Origin: Anoplopoma fimbria
Lineage: Eukaryota > Chordata > Actinopteri > Perciformes > Anoplopomatidae
NCBI RefSeq assembly: GCF_027596085.1
Contig: NC_072467.1
Coordinates: 12,500,976 to 12,564,975, forward strand
DNA: 64,000 nucleotides
Direction: 5' to 3'
Both the position numbers and the translations under genes were made by a program. Positions 33,265-45,299 of this stretch are shown here, one piece after another. The notes beneath the pieces are model-generated. The model searched no databases and was not told the origin of the DNA. It saw only the letters and a program-made list of their open reading frames with translations. Every line of letters begins with the position of its first letter. The first letter of the stretch is position 1.

Positions 33265-33710
33265 CAACCTCCGGTTCTGTCAAGGGAAGCCAATGCGAGA
33301 AGTACTTTTAACCTGCATTCTTTCAAATGGCCATCAGGGGGCACATCAAGTCTATGAGAAGAATACTCTACTTCTCCCCCAATTTATTACCTTAGTAAAC
33401 ATGGTAAACATGAGTTTATGGTCTCAATTGCTAGTTTCAAGTCTTGTTCAATACACAGAATGATGTTCATTTAGAAAATGATAATCCAATTTAGAGTTAA
33501 ATAGACCATAAAGCAAGATATGCTTTAGGGCGTGGCTACCTTTTGATTGACAGGTGGCTATCAGAGCCGTCCGAATATGGTCACTTAAATCCACTATTTG
33601 CAAAGAACCAAGATGGCGACTGCAAAAATCCAAGATGGCGATGGACAAAATGAGGAACTTGAGGCTAACTCGAGACTTTGTCTACTTCTTATATACAGTC
33701 TTTGGATATA
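33265..33710 (+). repeat. Dispersed repeat A, copy 2
   Basis: Landmarks are CAACCTCCGGTTCTGTCAAG, GGAAGCCAATGCGAGAAGTA, CATCAGGGGGCAC, AACATGAGTTTATGGTCTCA, TTTAGAGTTAAATAGACCAT, TTGATTGACAGGTGGCTATC, CAAGATGGCGA (twice) and TTCTTATATACAGTCTTTGG at the end. The copy is in the same orientation as those at 16.4 and 42.8 kb. Confidence 0.8.
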
Positions 33711-35084
33711 TGTAACTTTAACATTAAATTCTAGTTTTCCCCTTTTTAATGCATTTAAAAGAGAGACTGTAGCATACGTTGCTTGTGCCTAAGCCTACGG
33801 AAGTCGGGCAACAGCTTCAGCTGGGGAACTTTTTGTCATTAATGTTGTTGGGGGCGACATTTTGAGCATATTTGAATATACACCTCGCAATATATAATTA
33901 TTGCCTTGGTGCATTGTAGTCCACCCCTTTGCACTATGGCCTGTTTGGACTTCACAACCTTCATTTGCTTGTTCTTTTGTCTTTGGTCACTTTAGACCCA
34001 GCTGCCAGGTGATTAAAAACTAATTAGAGAGAACTCTCTCTCCAACCTATTACAGCCGTTTTTCTGGTCTGATGACTGTCAGCTCTGTGGGTGTGTGAGT
34101 GCAACCTGCCGAGCAATAAACTTGATTCCTTATGGTAACGTAAAAAAACACAAGTGCTTATGAAAACATTTGTTTAAAATTACAACAAAAAATGCTGAAC
34201 AACTCCACCTATGGGAAGTCCATTTGGCAAGATCCAAGCACAAAGTAAAGGATTTTTGTTTGTATTCCTTCATGCAACACCCTGAGATAATTACCTTGTT
34301 TATAATCCGCCGCCTGTGGCCGTTTCTGATTCCACTCAAAACTCATGCAAATGTAGCAGTAGTTCCAAAATAATTATCACAGTTTCCGTCAAAATGATGC
34401 ACAGTCACAATGTGTGCTTTATTCATAAGTGCCTGTGTAGCATTATGAGGTGTTGTGTGCAAGAATACACATTACATAACAGCCTATCAGAGAGCAATGA
34501 AATAGCACAAATTATGCTCCAGACTAGGCTGCTCCCAGAGGAAACCTCATCTGTCGCTACACAGATTTGTTTTATGTGACGCAAAGTGGCTTTTCACAAT
34601 AAAAAGAAAAGTATGATGCTCCTGTTTGCTACTTAATCATTTTCCTTGATCACATTGAAGCATAAATCTGACAGCGGCATAAGATTAGATCTGGATTTTA
34701 CCCCACAACACCGGACTTAGATGTCATTCCTGATTTGATTATATTCCCAAATAGATATATTGGCATTCTTTCATTTACTTTATGATACAGAGCAACAGGG
34801 GGCTTTGAATAGATCTGGCATCCAGCTAACTATGACTATTACTATTTGGCTTTGACTCATTAATAAATATGGAACTATTCATCATTTTAAAGTTCCCTTT
34901 GATAGAGAGCAGGAGAAAATTGTCTTCAACACTTCACAATACCATGTGAAGACCATGTGCCATGGCGTCTGACACGGAGGATGTTAACAGTGCTTTATGG
35001 CATCTGATATAGAGGCAATCTGTGTCATTATTAGACTGTCAGAGCAACTGACGTAGTTTAAAGAGAAAATCCATGCACGGTTGG

Positions 35085-35400
35085 CGGAAGGGGTCAAACA
35101 AACACGCGACTTTTACCCAGGAGACCGCTGTTTGTGTCCCATGTGAAACCAAGTAAACATTAACTTATTTAACGTCACTTTTGTTATGTAACTTTACTAT
35201 CGCCTGTTACGTAACTAACATAATTATTTTACGTAACAAACGTAAGTATTCGAACCCAAACCACAATCTTTTCCTTGGCCTAACCAAGTAGTTTTGTCGC
35301 ATAAGTAAACTAAGTAAACCTATGTTGCGGGGTTTTATTTTGAAAAATGTATGCATGTAACAAGGCAAAACTGTGCGTTTCCTGTGAACATTGAAGTTTA
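35085..35400 (-). repeat. Dispersed repeat E, copy 3 (reversed)
   Basis: On the minus strand it reads TTCACAGGAAACGCACAG, CATGCATACATTTTTCAAAA, TAAAACCCC, AAGGAAAAGATTGTGGTTTG and several ACGTAA words. It matches copies 1 and 2 in reverse orientation. The minus open frame at 35207-35551 is inside it and is not a gene. Confidence 0.75.
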
Positions 35401-35934
35401 ATTGAAAAGACATGATGCATGTCACTGACACATCCAGAACTAAAGCTAGAGCTTGATAGTTTGAAGCGTAGGGCCACTGAGCGTCGCTATTTGACAAGTT
35501 GGTAGTGAGAGTGTGTTGATGGATCTGCTGCTGATGTGTTAGCAGCTTCATTCAACAACATTTCCGAAGGGAGCGACTGCCATTGATTACTTAAACATTT
35601 ACCAAATATATCCAACTGTGACCTCACTAATCCTCCTGGGAGTTTTCCCAGCCACCATATACCTTTTTGACATTTTCCCTCGAGTCGCAGAGAATTGATT
35701 TACAATAAGTTAACATATATTTGAGGAAACAGATGCTGGCTCCAAATAGATCAGAATATAGATCACAGCGCTCATTTGTGTCCACTGATGAGGAGGAGTC
35801 ACATTAACCTCCACACTTTCATTTGACTATTTAAAGTAATTTATGCCTGACCAATTGAGACATGCGGTTCACAGTGTCACATTGGAAATTGTTACAATTT
35901 AAGGGTGTTTTCTTAATTGAGAAATTTCACATAT

Positions 35935-36070
35935 GTCCCACTTTGTGCCTTTGGGCAAGGCACTTAACCCTCCAACCTCTCCCCAGGGCCACAGAGTTGT
36001 CCGCAACGACACGAAGCAGCAGATGGGTGAATGGAGCGACTACCGCTCTGCTATGGAAATGAGTCTGACC
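35935..36070 (+). repeat. Possible SINE-like or other dispersed repeat
   Basis: The text TGCCTTTGGGCAAGGCACTT, AACCCTCCAACC, CTCCCCAGGG and GGGTGAATGGAGCGACTACC closely resembles a short repeat seen in many fish genomes. I cannot name the family with certainty. Confidence 0.45.
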
Positions 36071-36754
36071 TACAAGGATGCGAACCCACACACACTCACA
36101 CACAACTAACGTTCACAGACCCTGCAGCAGAGGCCGATGACCAGCGGTCGGTGCATTATTCAGCCTAAAAGCTTGTTAAGGAGAGCTCACAACGGAGCTG
36201 TAATGAAAGATTGATGTGTAAAAAACTGTTTAGTTAGCCCGTGTTATGTAAAGCAATAAAGCAGCGGTTGAGAGACGGGAATGTAGAAGCAGAGAGGGAG
36301 ATAAGTAGAGAGGAGTTTTCAGCACAGAACACAAGGACAAAAGGACAAAGAGCAGAAGAAATGAGTGACAATGAAATGCAGAAAGAGGGAGAATCCTAGC
36401 AAAAAGAGACGGAGGGCTACAGCAGAGCAACAAGAAGGAGAGGGAGTGATCTCAGATGAATTAATGAAGTTCTCCTGAGGCACAGTCTAACATCTCCAGA
36501 TGAGACGGGAGTTATAACCTCTCCAGACCAGCAGAAAACAGCGCAGAGACCAACAGCAGCGCTGCACACGGCAGCACAGAGCAGACCAGAGTGAAACCTA
36601 CAAGGTATATACTCTGCAGTGAGACGCTGCTGCGCGATGAAAACCGTCTACCTCTAGTGACAGCTTTTTGGGAAATAACAAGGTGGTGAAAATGGTAGGC
36701 AAAAGTTAAGCAGAGCCTCCGTGTCTTTTAAATTATTTAAAACTAAAACTTTTG

Positions 36755-36975
36755 CAAGGTTCAGCCCATTAGCAGCAAATCACATACACAGACATTAGTT
36801 TATAAAACCTATTCCTTACCATTGGTTGAAAATCTTTGAATGGTTCCAGTCGTTCAGTTCATTACTACAGTAATAAACAAACACGTCAGTCATAGCAACT
36901 TAATATATCTATAGTGTTAATATGGCTATTTGTTGTGCTGCCCCTAAGTGGACAAAAAAAACTATTTTAAAGCAG
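36755..36975 (+). repeat. Dispersed repeat C, copy 1
   Basis: The words TTCAGCCCATTAGCAG, ACCATTGGTTGAAAATC, ATGGTTCCAGTCGTT and GTGCTGCCCCTAAGTGGACA recur in part at 42.1-42.4 kb. The last word also recurs at about 46.34 and 62.73 kb. Confidence 0.5.
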
Positions 36976-38349
36976 GTATCTAATTTCTCCTTTGTATAAA
37001 TAAGGACGAATGAACTGGTTTATATGTATGGACTTATAGAGGTTAAGCGTTATTGTGCCTATACACAACTATAACCAGAGGCATCATTATCATGTCTACG
37101 CAGCACCAGCAAGATATCAGCGTTCCTCAACATGGTAACATCTCAACTAAAAAAAAATCTATACAGTAGATACTAAGAATAAATAATTTGCCTGATTTTT
37201 GAAACCCCTACGTAAAACATCAATCTTAGGGGCAAATTCACATGAGGATTGTGCAAATAAGACAAAAGAAACCATGTAACTCTCAAAGCACCAAATCATT
37301 TAGCCTTGGTGCTCATATGCTATGCGCACATATTTAAATAAGTTAATATGCAGACATCATATCAAGACAATCATCTCCTATCTATGCAAATGATGCTCAT
37401 TACAAAAACAGTCCAATTCAAGATCAGCACTGATAGCCACACGCAGTTACGTTGAAATTATTAGCGCCTGATGCAGAGACAGGATGCAATGACAGTTGTG
37501 TCATGAGAAAATAAATGAAAAAAAATCAGCGTCCTTCTTTGTGTGGAGCGGCACCTATCGTTTCTGCCGCCATGCGATCTCTGCAGGTATTTAATGAACT
37601 CAAATGTCTCAAAAAACTCTTAAAAAGAAGAAAATGTAATTTATATTTTACCTCATCAATAATGTATTTTTTCACCCACCAGCATATGTGTGGTACAGAG
37701 GCGTACATCGGAAGCAAAGGAGAGAAGTTAAATTAGCCCTTGTCTGACATTAGCGCTTGTTTTTAAGTGGACTTTTTCACAGCAGGTGTTTTGACTTGTG
37801 ATAGCACGAGGAGCACAGGTGTGACTGATACCATTAACGATGGCAGCAGTGTCCCAATAAGAGATATCATTGAGCCAAACAAACAGATATAGCACGACTA
37901 GTATCTGCTTTTCTTCTCTGGAATTATCATGACAAATTCAAAGTCATAATCACTGTGATCATTGTTAATGTAGTCGTTCTCTTTCAACTGTTTCCTCCCG
38001 TTCCCCGCCCTCCTCATCTGTCTGAAGTCAGAGAAAACCAACCGTGTGGTCCCATTGATCCTGTAGCTCACACATGCACGCGTATGCAGGGAATAACGCA
38101 GCCCTGTCCCTCACACACACACACAAGCACACACAGGAACACACACACAGCCGCTCCCCTGTGAAGAAGACAAAGTAGGAGGTATATTGTGGCGGACGGA
38201 GCCACTGACCCCCTTGTTGAGTTAATGAGCTTTTATTGACTTCAGCACCTGAGGCTGCTGCTGTAACTTATCACTGTTAGCACCTCGCTCCCGAGACGCA
38301 CAACACACAGGGGAGCACGCACACGCAGAAAAGCAAACACACACACGGC

Positions 38350-38380
38350 ATCTGTTTGTGTGTGTGTGTGTGGGTGTGTA
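38350..38380. repeat. Short TG repeat
   Basis: This is an interrupted TG tract next to AC-rich text at 38110-38150 and 38330-38346. Confidence 0.8.
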
Positions 38381-39771
38381 AAGACCTATGGAGACACACG
38401 GGAAAGCACAGGCCGTCAGCTCTCGATGTGTAAACCAACAGCGTCTCCTGGGGAAACTAAAACGCGGAGGAACTCACAAACAGGGCTTTAAGCACATTTC
38501 CTAGTTTGTGCTTCAACAGATTAGGTGTCCGAAGATGACATCACTTTGACGTTGTGTCAAATCAGTAGTCCGGGTAAGCCGTGAGCCAGCATGAACAATA
38601 GCGCGACCCTGAAACTGATGCAGCTAAATGAAATGCAGCCTTCAGTGATTTTATCATTTACACCTGTGCTTTTCACACTGCGACATGTCAAAATATTACA
38701 TCCAAACATTAATTTCCTTTTGCCATACCATGTTGTTAAAAAGGAAGGAAACATAACTTTCTCTGTCTGCATCATCAACCACCTCTGAATACTGTCAACA
38801 TAAAATGTGGGACTTGATGTTTTAACGGACCGTTGTCGAGACGTGATCCATATGGATCCCCCTCACGTTAACCATCACAGTGTGAAATAAAGTTATTTTG
38901 CTGATTGTTATAGGATGATATTCAGATATATGCGATCAGAGGCTCTGCATTAATGCTTTCTAGTCACCGATCCCTGCTCATGCTACATTGTGAACAAATC
39001 CCTGTGGAAATCGTCAAGAGGAGAGTTGGTAATGTTTGCAGCACCGGAGCTAACAGCTAACATACGGAGGTTCCCTTCAGTTACATTATGATGCTTTCAA
39101 GCTCTAGTCAGTAAAAAAAGGTTTGGCCGAAGTTAAATTCTAACATTTTCATGATGTGTTCAAATGTAATTCAGCTGTTTGAAGAAGATGTTTTCGCAGC
39201 AATATAACATAGATATCAGAGAGGGAATTATGACCTGTTTAACTTTCTGCCAATGCAATGGGTTTTTTTTATCAATAAAAATACAATCTATTCTTTCCTA
39301 ATAATTTGGATTGGGTGTTTTTCTGCAAGTAACCACTATAGATACCTATAACAAAGTAAAAGGATATAGTATAGAGCCTTGTATACCAGCTGCAAAACTA
39401 AGCAACAAAAAGGATCTGTATCGGCCAATCTGGATTATTGACGATTGACAAGTGATATTGGTGGCAAAAAACTTAATCAAGGAATCTTTAAAAGTTATAT
39501 TTGCTCATGTTTGCTTCTGTGCTGATACAATTCGTGACTCAAAACCTTGATAGGATCTGACCTGTGAGTTTTATGAGCCGTTGCAACCGTAGTCACGATA
39601 CACGATCCTGACCAACATCAGGATTTTGTTCATTTTTCATAATTATTATTATTGAAAATCTTCTAAGGGCTAGTATGTTGGATTCAGTGGCAACTAGTGG
39701 TGTGGTTGCAGAAAGCAACCAACCAACCAACCAACCAAATTGCAATACCCCTTCACCTAACCCTTCCCAAG

Positions 39772-39971
39772 TGTGTCGGAGAACTACGATGGCCTTCAAG
39801 TATCATAAAAATGCAAATATCCCTCTCTAGAACAAGTGTTTGGTTAGTCCGTTTCAATACCTTTTTCCGACACTTCCATTCAGAGCAGACTGTGTCGGAG
39901 AACTACGATGGCCTTCAAGTATCATAAAAATGCAAATATCCCTCTCTAGAACAGTGTTTGGTTAGTCCGTT
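39772..39971 (+). repeat. Near-identical tandem duplication, period 119 bp
   Basis: A block of 82 bp at 39772-39853 is repeated at 39891-39971 with a single missing base (AACAAGTG versus AACAGTG). A 37-bp spacer separates the copies. The block begins TGTGTCGGAGAACTACGATG and ends TTGGTTAGTCCGTT. It lies inside a larger fish-type dispersed repeat that starts near 39668 (TAGTATGTTGGATTCAGTGG) and includes a run of CCAA units at 39717-39737. Confidence 0.9.
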
Positions 39972-40649
39972 CTGGATTACTGTTGAAACACGACGATTCT
40001 TAGTTTCAGGTTATTATACACTTTTTTCCATTTCTGGCAATAGATGCCCCCTCAATGAATTGGAATCAAAATAAGACCTCATCTTTTCAAGAAGCGGAAC
40101 CAGCACAAACATAATGGTGAAAGGCAAACAACAAGTCCCCATCAAGATCTTATTCAAGTAAAGTCAGTTTCACTGATGCAGTCCATCACAAATCATGTTT
40201 CGAATGACAGAAGCTCAGAATGATCTGTTTAAACAGCATGTGTTTTATCGGGGATGTATGATTGGGATAATCAGGTCCTTCTTATTATAATAAGAGAGGA
40301 AGATGACAGTCATTGATTTGCTGTCATTGAAATTATGTGAAATATAAGATCACTAAAAGATGAAAGATGTTTCCTTTGTAGCTCATTCCGTGGGTCTGAA
40401 CCTTCCCCTCGATTCCCTGTAGGGCCACATAGGGTAACACAAACAGGAAGCTACCATCCTTTGGGGGGGAAAAAACCCACCTCTAATGTACGCAATATGG
40501 AAATCTAACCTTCCACTTCCTGTCCCTGGGGCTGAATGTGTTGTTGTGTAACCATATATAACCTAATGTATATGTGTGTATAAATCATTGCACAAGAATC
40601 AAAGCAGGTCCTTTTAAATTCTGTTTCTCAAATCACAGAAACTAATTAG

Positions 40650-40675
40650 GTCTGTATGTGTGTGTGTGTGTGCAT
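40650..40675. repeat. Short (TG)n tract
   Basis: About ten TG units. Confidence 0.8.
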
Positions 40676-41647
40676 GCGATAACCTGGCGATGTGTTGATA
40701 AGTGTGTTAATTTTCATCCACATTTACATTTCAGAGCACTACTTGATTGGGAGTGAACCTGTGACTGTACTACTTCATCAACACATTTGCATGTGCATGT
40801 ATTTCCAGCTACTTGTATATGTTTCCTGTATGTTCCTATGTACATTTCCATCAGGAGTGATTATTGTATAGAGTGCTGCAGGGAGGAGATGATGAAACTC
40901 AGACACAGCTATGTTAAAGAAAATCAAGACCCAGACTTTTCTTACCACCACGTACTGCTAAAGATTTTTTTGTATATGAAACGCAAATGAAAAGAACTAA
41001 GCAGCAAAGCCTCACAAGTTCTTTAAAGTTTGGGTTATGGAAAGGTGACGAGTTGTTCAGCTCATTCAAAACAACTCTATGTGTGTGTCTAAATGGCTGT
41101 GTACGACAAATGCGCCTTATTCAACCTTCACGTCTTTGATGGCTCTGGTTTGATTTTCCCGTCGGCTTGTTTTTCCCTTTCCCACCACTGCGTCTGGTTT
41201 ATCTCCTTTGTCTGGTTTCTGTAGGAGTCTGCGGTCGTTCAGGGTTCTTTCTTCGTCTCCAAGCCTCAAAGCCCTCCGCCCCGCAGCCGCAAAACCACCC
41301 GCTCCGTCCACTTCACCTTGTCGTGCGTCCCACAGGCACACAGGCGTTCATGCATTCAAGCACACACAACCGAGCGCACACACACACACAAGTACACAGA
41401 GGCCATTGCAAGCCTGCATATGCGCTCATCCGCCGAGGCATGCATATCTTTTTTTAATGCTCGTGTCACTTCACATCCTCACAGGTTGAGCACATTTATT
41501 CAAACAACTTCCTCTCTCATCTGTGGCAGGATGCGGATAAACAACAACGCAAGAACAACACTATGAATTAACTACGCTGCTCGGGGAAGCTGCAAAGGCC
41601 GAGTCACTGAATGCAAATAGGTAATATTGATCATCTTAACAGAGCCG

Positions 41648-41805
41648 TTCATCGTTTTGGGAAATATGATTATTTGTTTTCTTTCCGAGAACGAGATCAG
41701 AAAATTGATATCAATCAATACATTTCTTTGTAACATGTGGAGCCAGAGGGCGATTAGCCTAGCTTAGCATAAAGACAGAAAGCTTGGAGAAACAGAAAGT
41801 CTGCT
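41648..41805 (+). repeat. Dispersed repeat D, copy 2
   Basis: The text GTTTTGGGAAATATGATTAT, TTGTTTTCTTTCCGAGA, GGAGCCAGAGGGCGATTAGC and TAGCTTAGCATAAAGACAGA follows the order of this teleost repeat. Same strand as the other copies. Confidence 0.65.
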
Positions 41806-42109
41806 TTCTTTGAAAGCTCACTAATCAACACATTGTATCTAATTTGTGCTTAAATGCACAAGATTGGTGCTAATCTTCTTATCTTACTCTCAAAAAGAAA
41901 GCGAAAATAACAAATTTCCTTCTTAGGCGAAATAACAAATTTCAATGAGATTTGATAAAATGACTTCACTTACAACACAATGATTAAGGCCAACAATACT
42001 GTGTGGAGAAAAGAACGCTCTGCACATAATTATCCATTACCTGAGGATTTCAAAGTTGTAGGAGAAACTGGATTTGTTGCGTTTCCTTTGTTGTTTTTAA
42101 CTACAGCAT

Positions 42110-42390
42110 TTCTTGTGGTTCAGCCCATTAGCAGTATAAAATGTATTTTATTTTACTTCATAACTGTCCAAGCATGTAAGGTTAAATAAATCATCATAGT
42201 TTCATTTTATAGAATTCTGTTGTGTTTGTCATGTGTCTAATGCAATGTTGATGTGTTGATGTTCTGACACTGCAGTAATGAGCTTACCCTCCATACATAA
42301 ATGAAAATAAATGAAATGAAAATGAAATGATACCTCTAACCATCGGTTAGGAATTAATTAATGGTTCCAGTCACTGTTTTCCACCTGCCT
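42110..42390 (+). repeat. Dispersed repeat C, copy 2
   Basis: It shares GGTTCAGCCCATTAGCAG, ACCATCGGTTAGGAATTA and ATGGTTCCAGTCACTG with the 36.8-kb copy. A block of AAATGAAAAT units lies at 42299-42331. Confidence 0.5.
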
Positions 42391-42791
42391 AAAAACAGGT
42401 TTAAAGCTTGCTTGAGATAAGTAATTAATTTACCTGGCATTATCAGTAGTAACAGCATTGACGCTGCATTAATTAATATCTTCATATTCACAAAGGCTCT
42501 TATGTGTCACTCAACACTCTTATCAAATCTCACTCAGTGTACTCTACCTGCCCAGCACCAAGCAGCAATCAGACCCAGTTAGCAACTAGCTGGGGCACAT
42601 AGTGGAGCATTTAGTCACTAAAGAGCCTAATGCTTCCCTCAGGAGCTGGCAGAGACTAAAACTGATCAAGTAGGAGAGTGAGGATTGAACTTAGGTTTGT
42701 CAGGTGGCCAAGAACTGTTTATACAGGGCTGTCAGGCGCACTTCTGCCGCTCTCTCTAGGCGAAAAACAATTATGCAGTTATTCCACCAGG

Positions 42792-43290
42792 CAGCAACAA
42801 CCGGTTCTGCCGAGTGAAGCCAATGCAGAAGTGTCTGACCAGCAGGGGGCGATCCCTCTGGTTCTGAAATAAGTCCAATTGTATGGAAGTCTATGAGATA
42901 ATGACTCTACTTCTAACTTTAATAATTACCTCAGTTGACATTGTAAACATGAGTTTGTGGTCTCAATCTCTAGTTTCAAGTCTTCTTCAATACAGCATGA
43001 TTTTTATTTAGTAAATAATGGTCCATTTAGAGTCAAATAGACCATTAAGCAGAGTATGCCTTAGGGTGGGCTTGACAGGTAGCTGCCGCTACCAGATGTA
43101 TTTGCGTCTCTACTCACTTCTCCGCATTTCAAATATGGTAACCTTACTTTATGGGTTGCTAAAAAAAAACATGGCGACGGCCATAATCCAAGATGGCGAT
43201 TTCGCCGAAATTTGAGGCTTCAAAACAGCAGTCCATAAACTAATGGGTTACGTCACATTGACTGCATTTACTTCTTATATAGTCCAGGCA
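42792..43290 (+). repeat. Dispersed repeat A, copy 3
   Basis: Landmarks are ACCGGTTCTGCCGAGTGAAG, CCAATGCAGAAGTGTC, CAGCAGGGGGCGA, TAAACATGAGTTTGTGGTCT, CAATACAGCATGAT, AGAGTCAAATAGACCATTAA, CCAAGATGGCGA and ACTTCTTATATAGTCCAGGC. It is followed by a related tail fragment at 43478-43582 (CAAGATGGCGACGGCC.., ATTTCATACAGTCTATAAAT). Confidence 0.8.
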
Positions 43291-43477
43291 TTCTTCATGT
43301 AACGTGCCACACCACTATCAACACACAAACGCCAATATCCCATGCACATAACATAATTAGCAACGCTAACATTGGTATGCTCACAGTGTCAGGTTGCTAG
43401 CTGCTAGCTGCCACCACTGCTGTGTCACCCAGGACCGCCTAAGCTCCACCAACAATCCATCTTTATCCATTTAAGGC

Positions 43478-43582
43478 GTCACTGCCAAGATGGCGACGGC
43501 CAGAGCTTCACAATGGCTCTTCAGCAACCTATGTTTGACGTCATGGAGACTACCTCCATATTTCATACAGTCTATAAATTTT
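43478..43582 (+). repeat. Repeat A-like tail fragment
   Basis: The fragment carries CAAGATGGCGACGGCCAGAG, TTGACGTCATGGAGACTACC and TCCATATTTCATACAGTCTA, an end common to several teleost repeats. Confidence 0.5.
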
Positions 43583-44338
43583 GCTCATGAAAGGTTGGCC
43601 AACATTTTGCTTGCCCTTGCCAAACTGTCGCACTCGTAATTGCCTAGCTCGCCTATATGGACGTCCGGCGATGTGTTGTCAATAATCACAGCTGGTTCTG
43701 TTGCTCCAAAGTGTACAAAAAAATACATATTGCAGCACAAATGCCAGCATACTGTTCATACTGCACAGAGTGTAGTGAACTGCAGTGGTCCCCCGTCTGC
43801 TCCTGCTCACATGGAGGGCCTTTTTTACATCAGCAGATCACTGCAGTGTTGCTGTGTCACTCTCTGCCCATCAGGGATGAATCCAGAACATTATCAATCT
43901 AAAGATGCAACATAATCTGGCCATTTATTACACTAACAGGCGTCATCACATTTTCGGCCCATTTAGAGGGAAGCCTGATTACATTTGGACCATTGTTGCT
44001 ACATGGCCCTCTTGACTCTGTTTACACTGTTAATGTACTCAAAGAAGTCTTCCCTGGAGCCTGTGTGGGAAACTGATTTCCACCTTATCCGTCCTCCACT
44101 GTACAACACTGCAGGTTTTCTGTGCGCTCCCTCTCTCTCTCTTTTCTTCTCTGCTGGGTTTTATTTAAAGTTTCCAGAGTTGGAGAGCTTTTACAGTATC
44201 TTTTTGGCTTCAGATCTTATTTAATTGAATTGTCCGGAGGGCTCCGGTCAGTGATCCATGATGGTCCGCCTTTTTCTGACAGGCCTGATAAGTACAGGTC
44301 CTGATCTCTGTCCGCGTCTCTATTCCACTCTCAGTCCT

Positions 44339-44352
44339 CTCTCTCTCTCTCT
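44339..44352. repeat. (CT)n tract in pyrimidine-rich DNA
   Basis: This is a short CT run within a strongly pyrimidine-rich plus strand (44120-44515). The Ser/Leu-rich plus frames here are composition artefacts. Confidence 0.8.
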
Positions 44353-44524
44353 CCGTACTTGTCCTCTGCCTCTCTCGCTCACCTCCACGACACTTCTCTC
44401 ACTTCTCTCGTGTATTCTATTCCCGCAAACTGCATCGCAATTTTCTCACTTTTTCTCTGCTTCCCTCGCTTCTTTCAGACTCAAAGCCAACGCTCTCTGC
44501 ATTCCTTCCCTATAGAATTGTGTA

Positions 44525-44527
<3 letters not shown>

Positions 44528-44597
<70 letters not shown>
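44528..44597. repeat. (TG)35 microsatellite
   Basis: Uninterrupted TG array. Confidence 0.97.
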
Positions 44598-44599
<2 letters not shown>

Positions 44600-44949
44600 G
44601 TGTGGAGGCAGACAAAAGGACAAGAGCTCCACTGACCTTGGACACCCAGTCCTCTCTTCTTTGCCAATAACATTCCTATATATGCTCTCTGTACACACTG
44701 CGGGTGAAAAGTGTGTGTTTAAAAGGGGTTTAGGCCGAATTTATTGCGCACACACACATACAGCATATCAAACTCATGCACTCAGATTCAATCTTGGTTT
44801 GTAGGTGCTACATGCCAACACACACACACACACACACGACCACCCAGTGAGAGCAGGAGATGAATTGAATTAGACTAATTACAATAGAGGACACTGACTC
44901 CTTCATACAGTATGTATGTGTGTGCGGGTGCATGCCATACAGCATCTTC

Positions 44950-44953
<4 letters not shown>

Positions 44954-45022
<69 letters not shown>
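44954..45022. repeat. (TG)34 microsatellite
   Basis: Uninterrupted TG array. Confidence 0.97.
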
Positions 45023-45025
<3 letters not shown>

Positions 45026-45198
45026 AATATTCATGCTCAGTGTAGTTTGTGAATAGGGAGAAGAGAGTTATGCTCCGCTGGTACTTCATTACTTTGTGTT
45101 TGTTAAAGGGAACCTTGACACACACACACACAAATAAGTGGTCTTAATCCAATCCTTTCTTCATTCAACACACACACAAACTGTCACCCTTTGCTTGC

Positions 45199-45200
<2 letters not shown>

Positions 45201-45292
<92 letters not shown>
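45201..45292. repeat. (AC)46 microsatellite
   Basis: Uninterrupted AC array, opposite in sense to the two TG arrays just upstream. Confidence 0.98.
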
Positions 45293-45294
<2 letters not shown>

Positions 45295-45299
45295 ACACC

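Noticed and set aside
35207..35551. 114-codon minus frame
   Set aside because: It lies inside repeat E, whose other copies do not keep the frame.
41117..41341. Charged minus frame ending ..NQTRAIKDVKVE
   Set aside because: It looked somewhat protein-like, but there is no clear acceptor and donor pair, no known family and no partner exon nearby.
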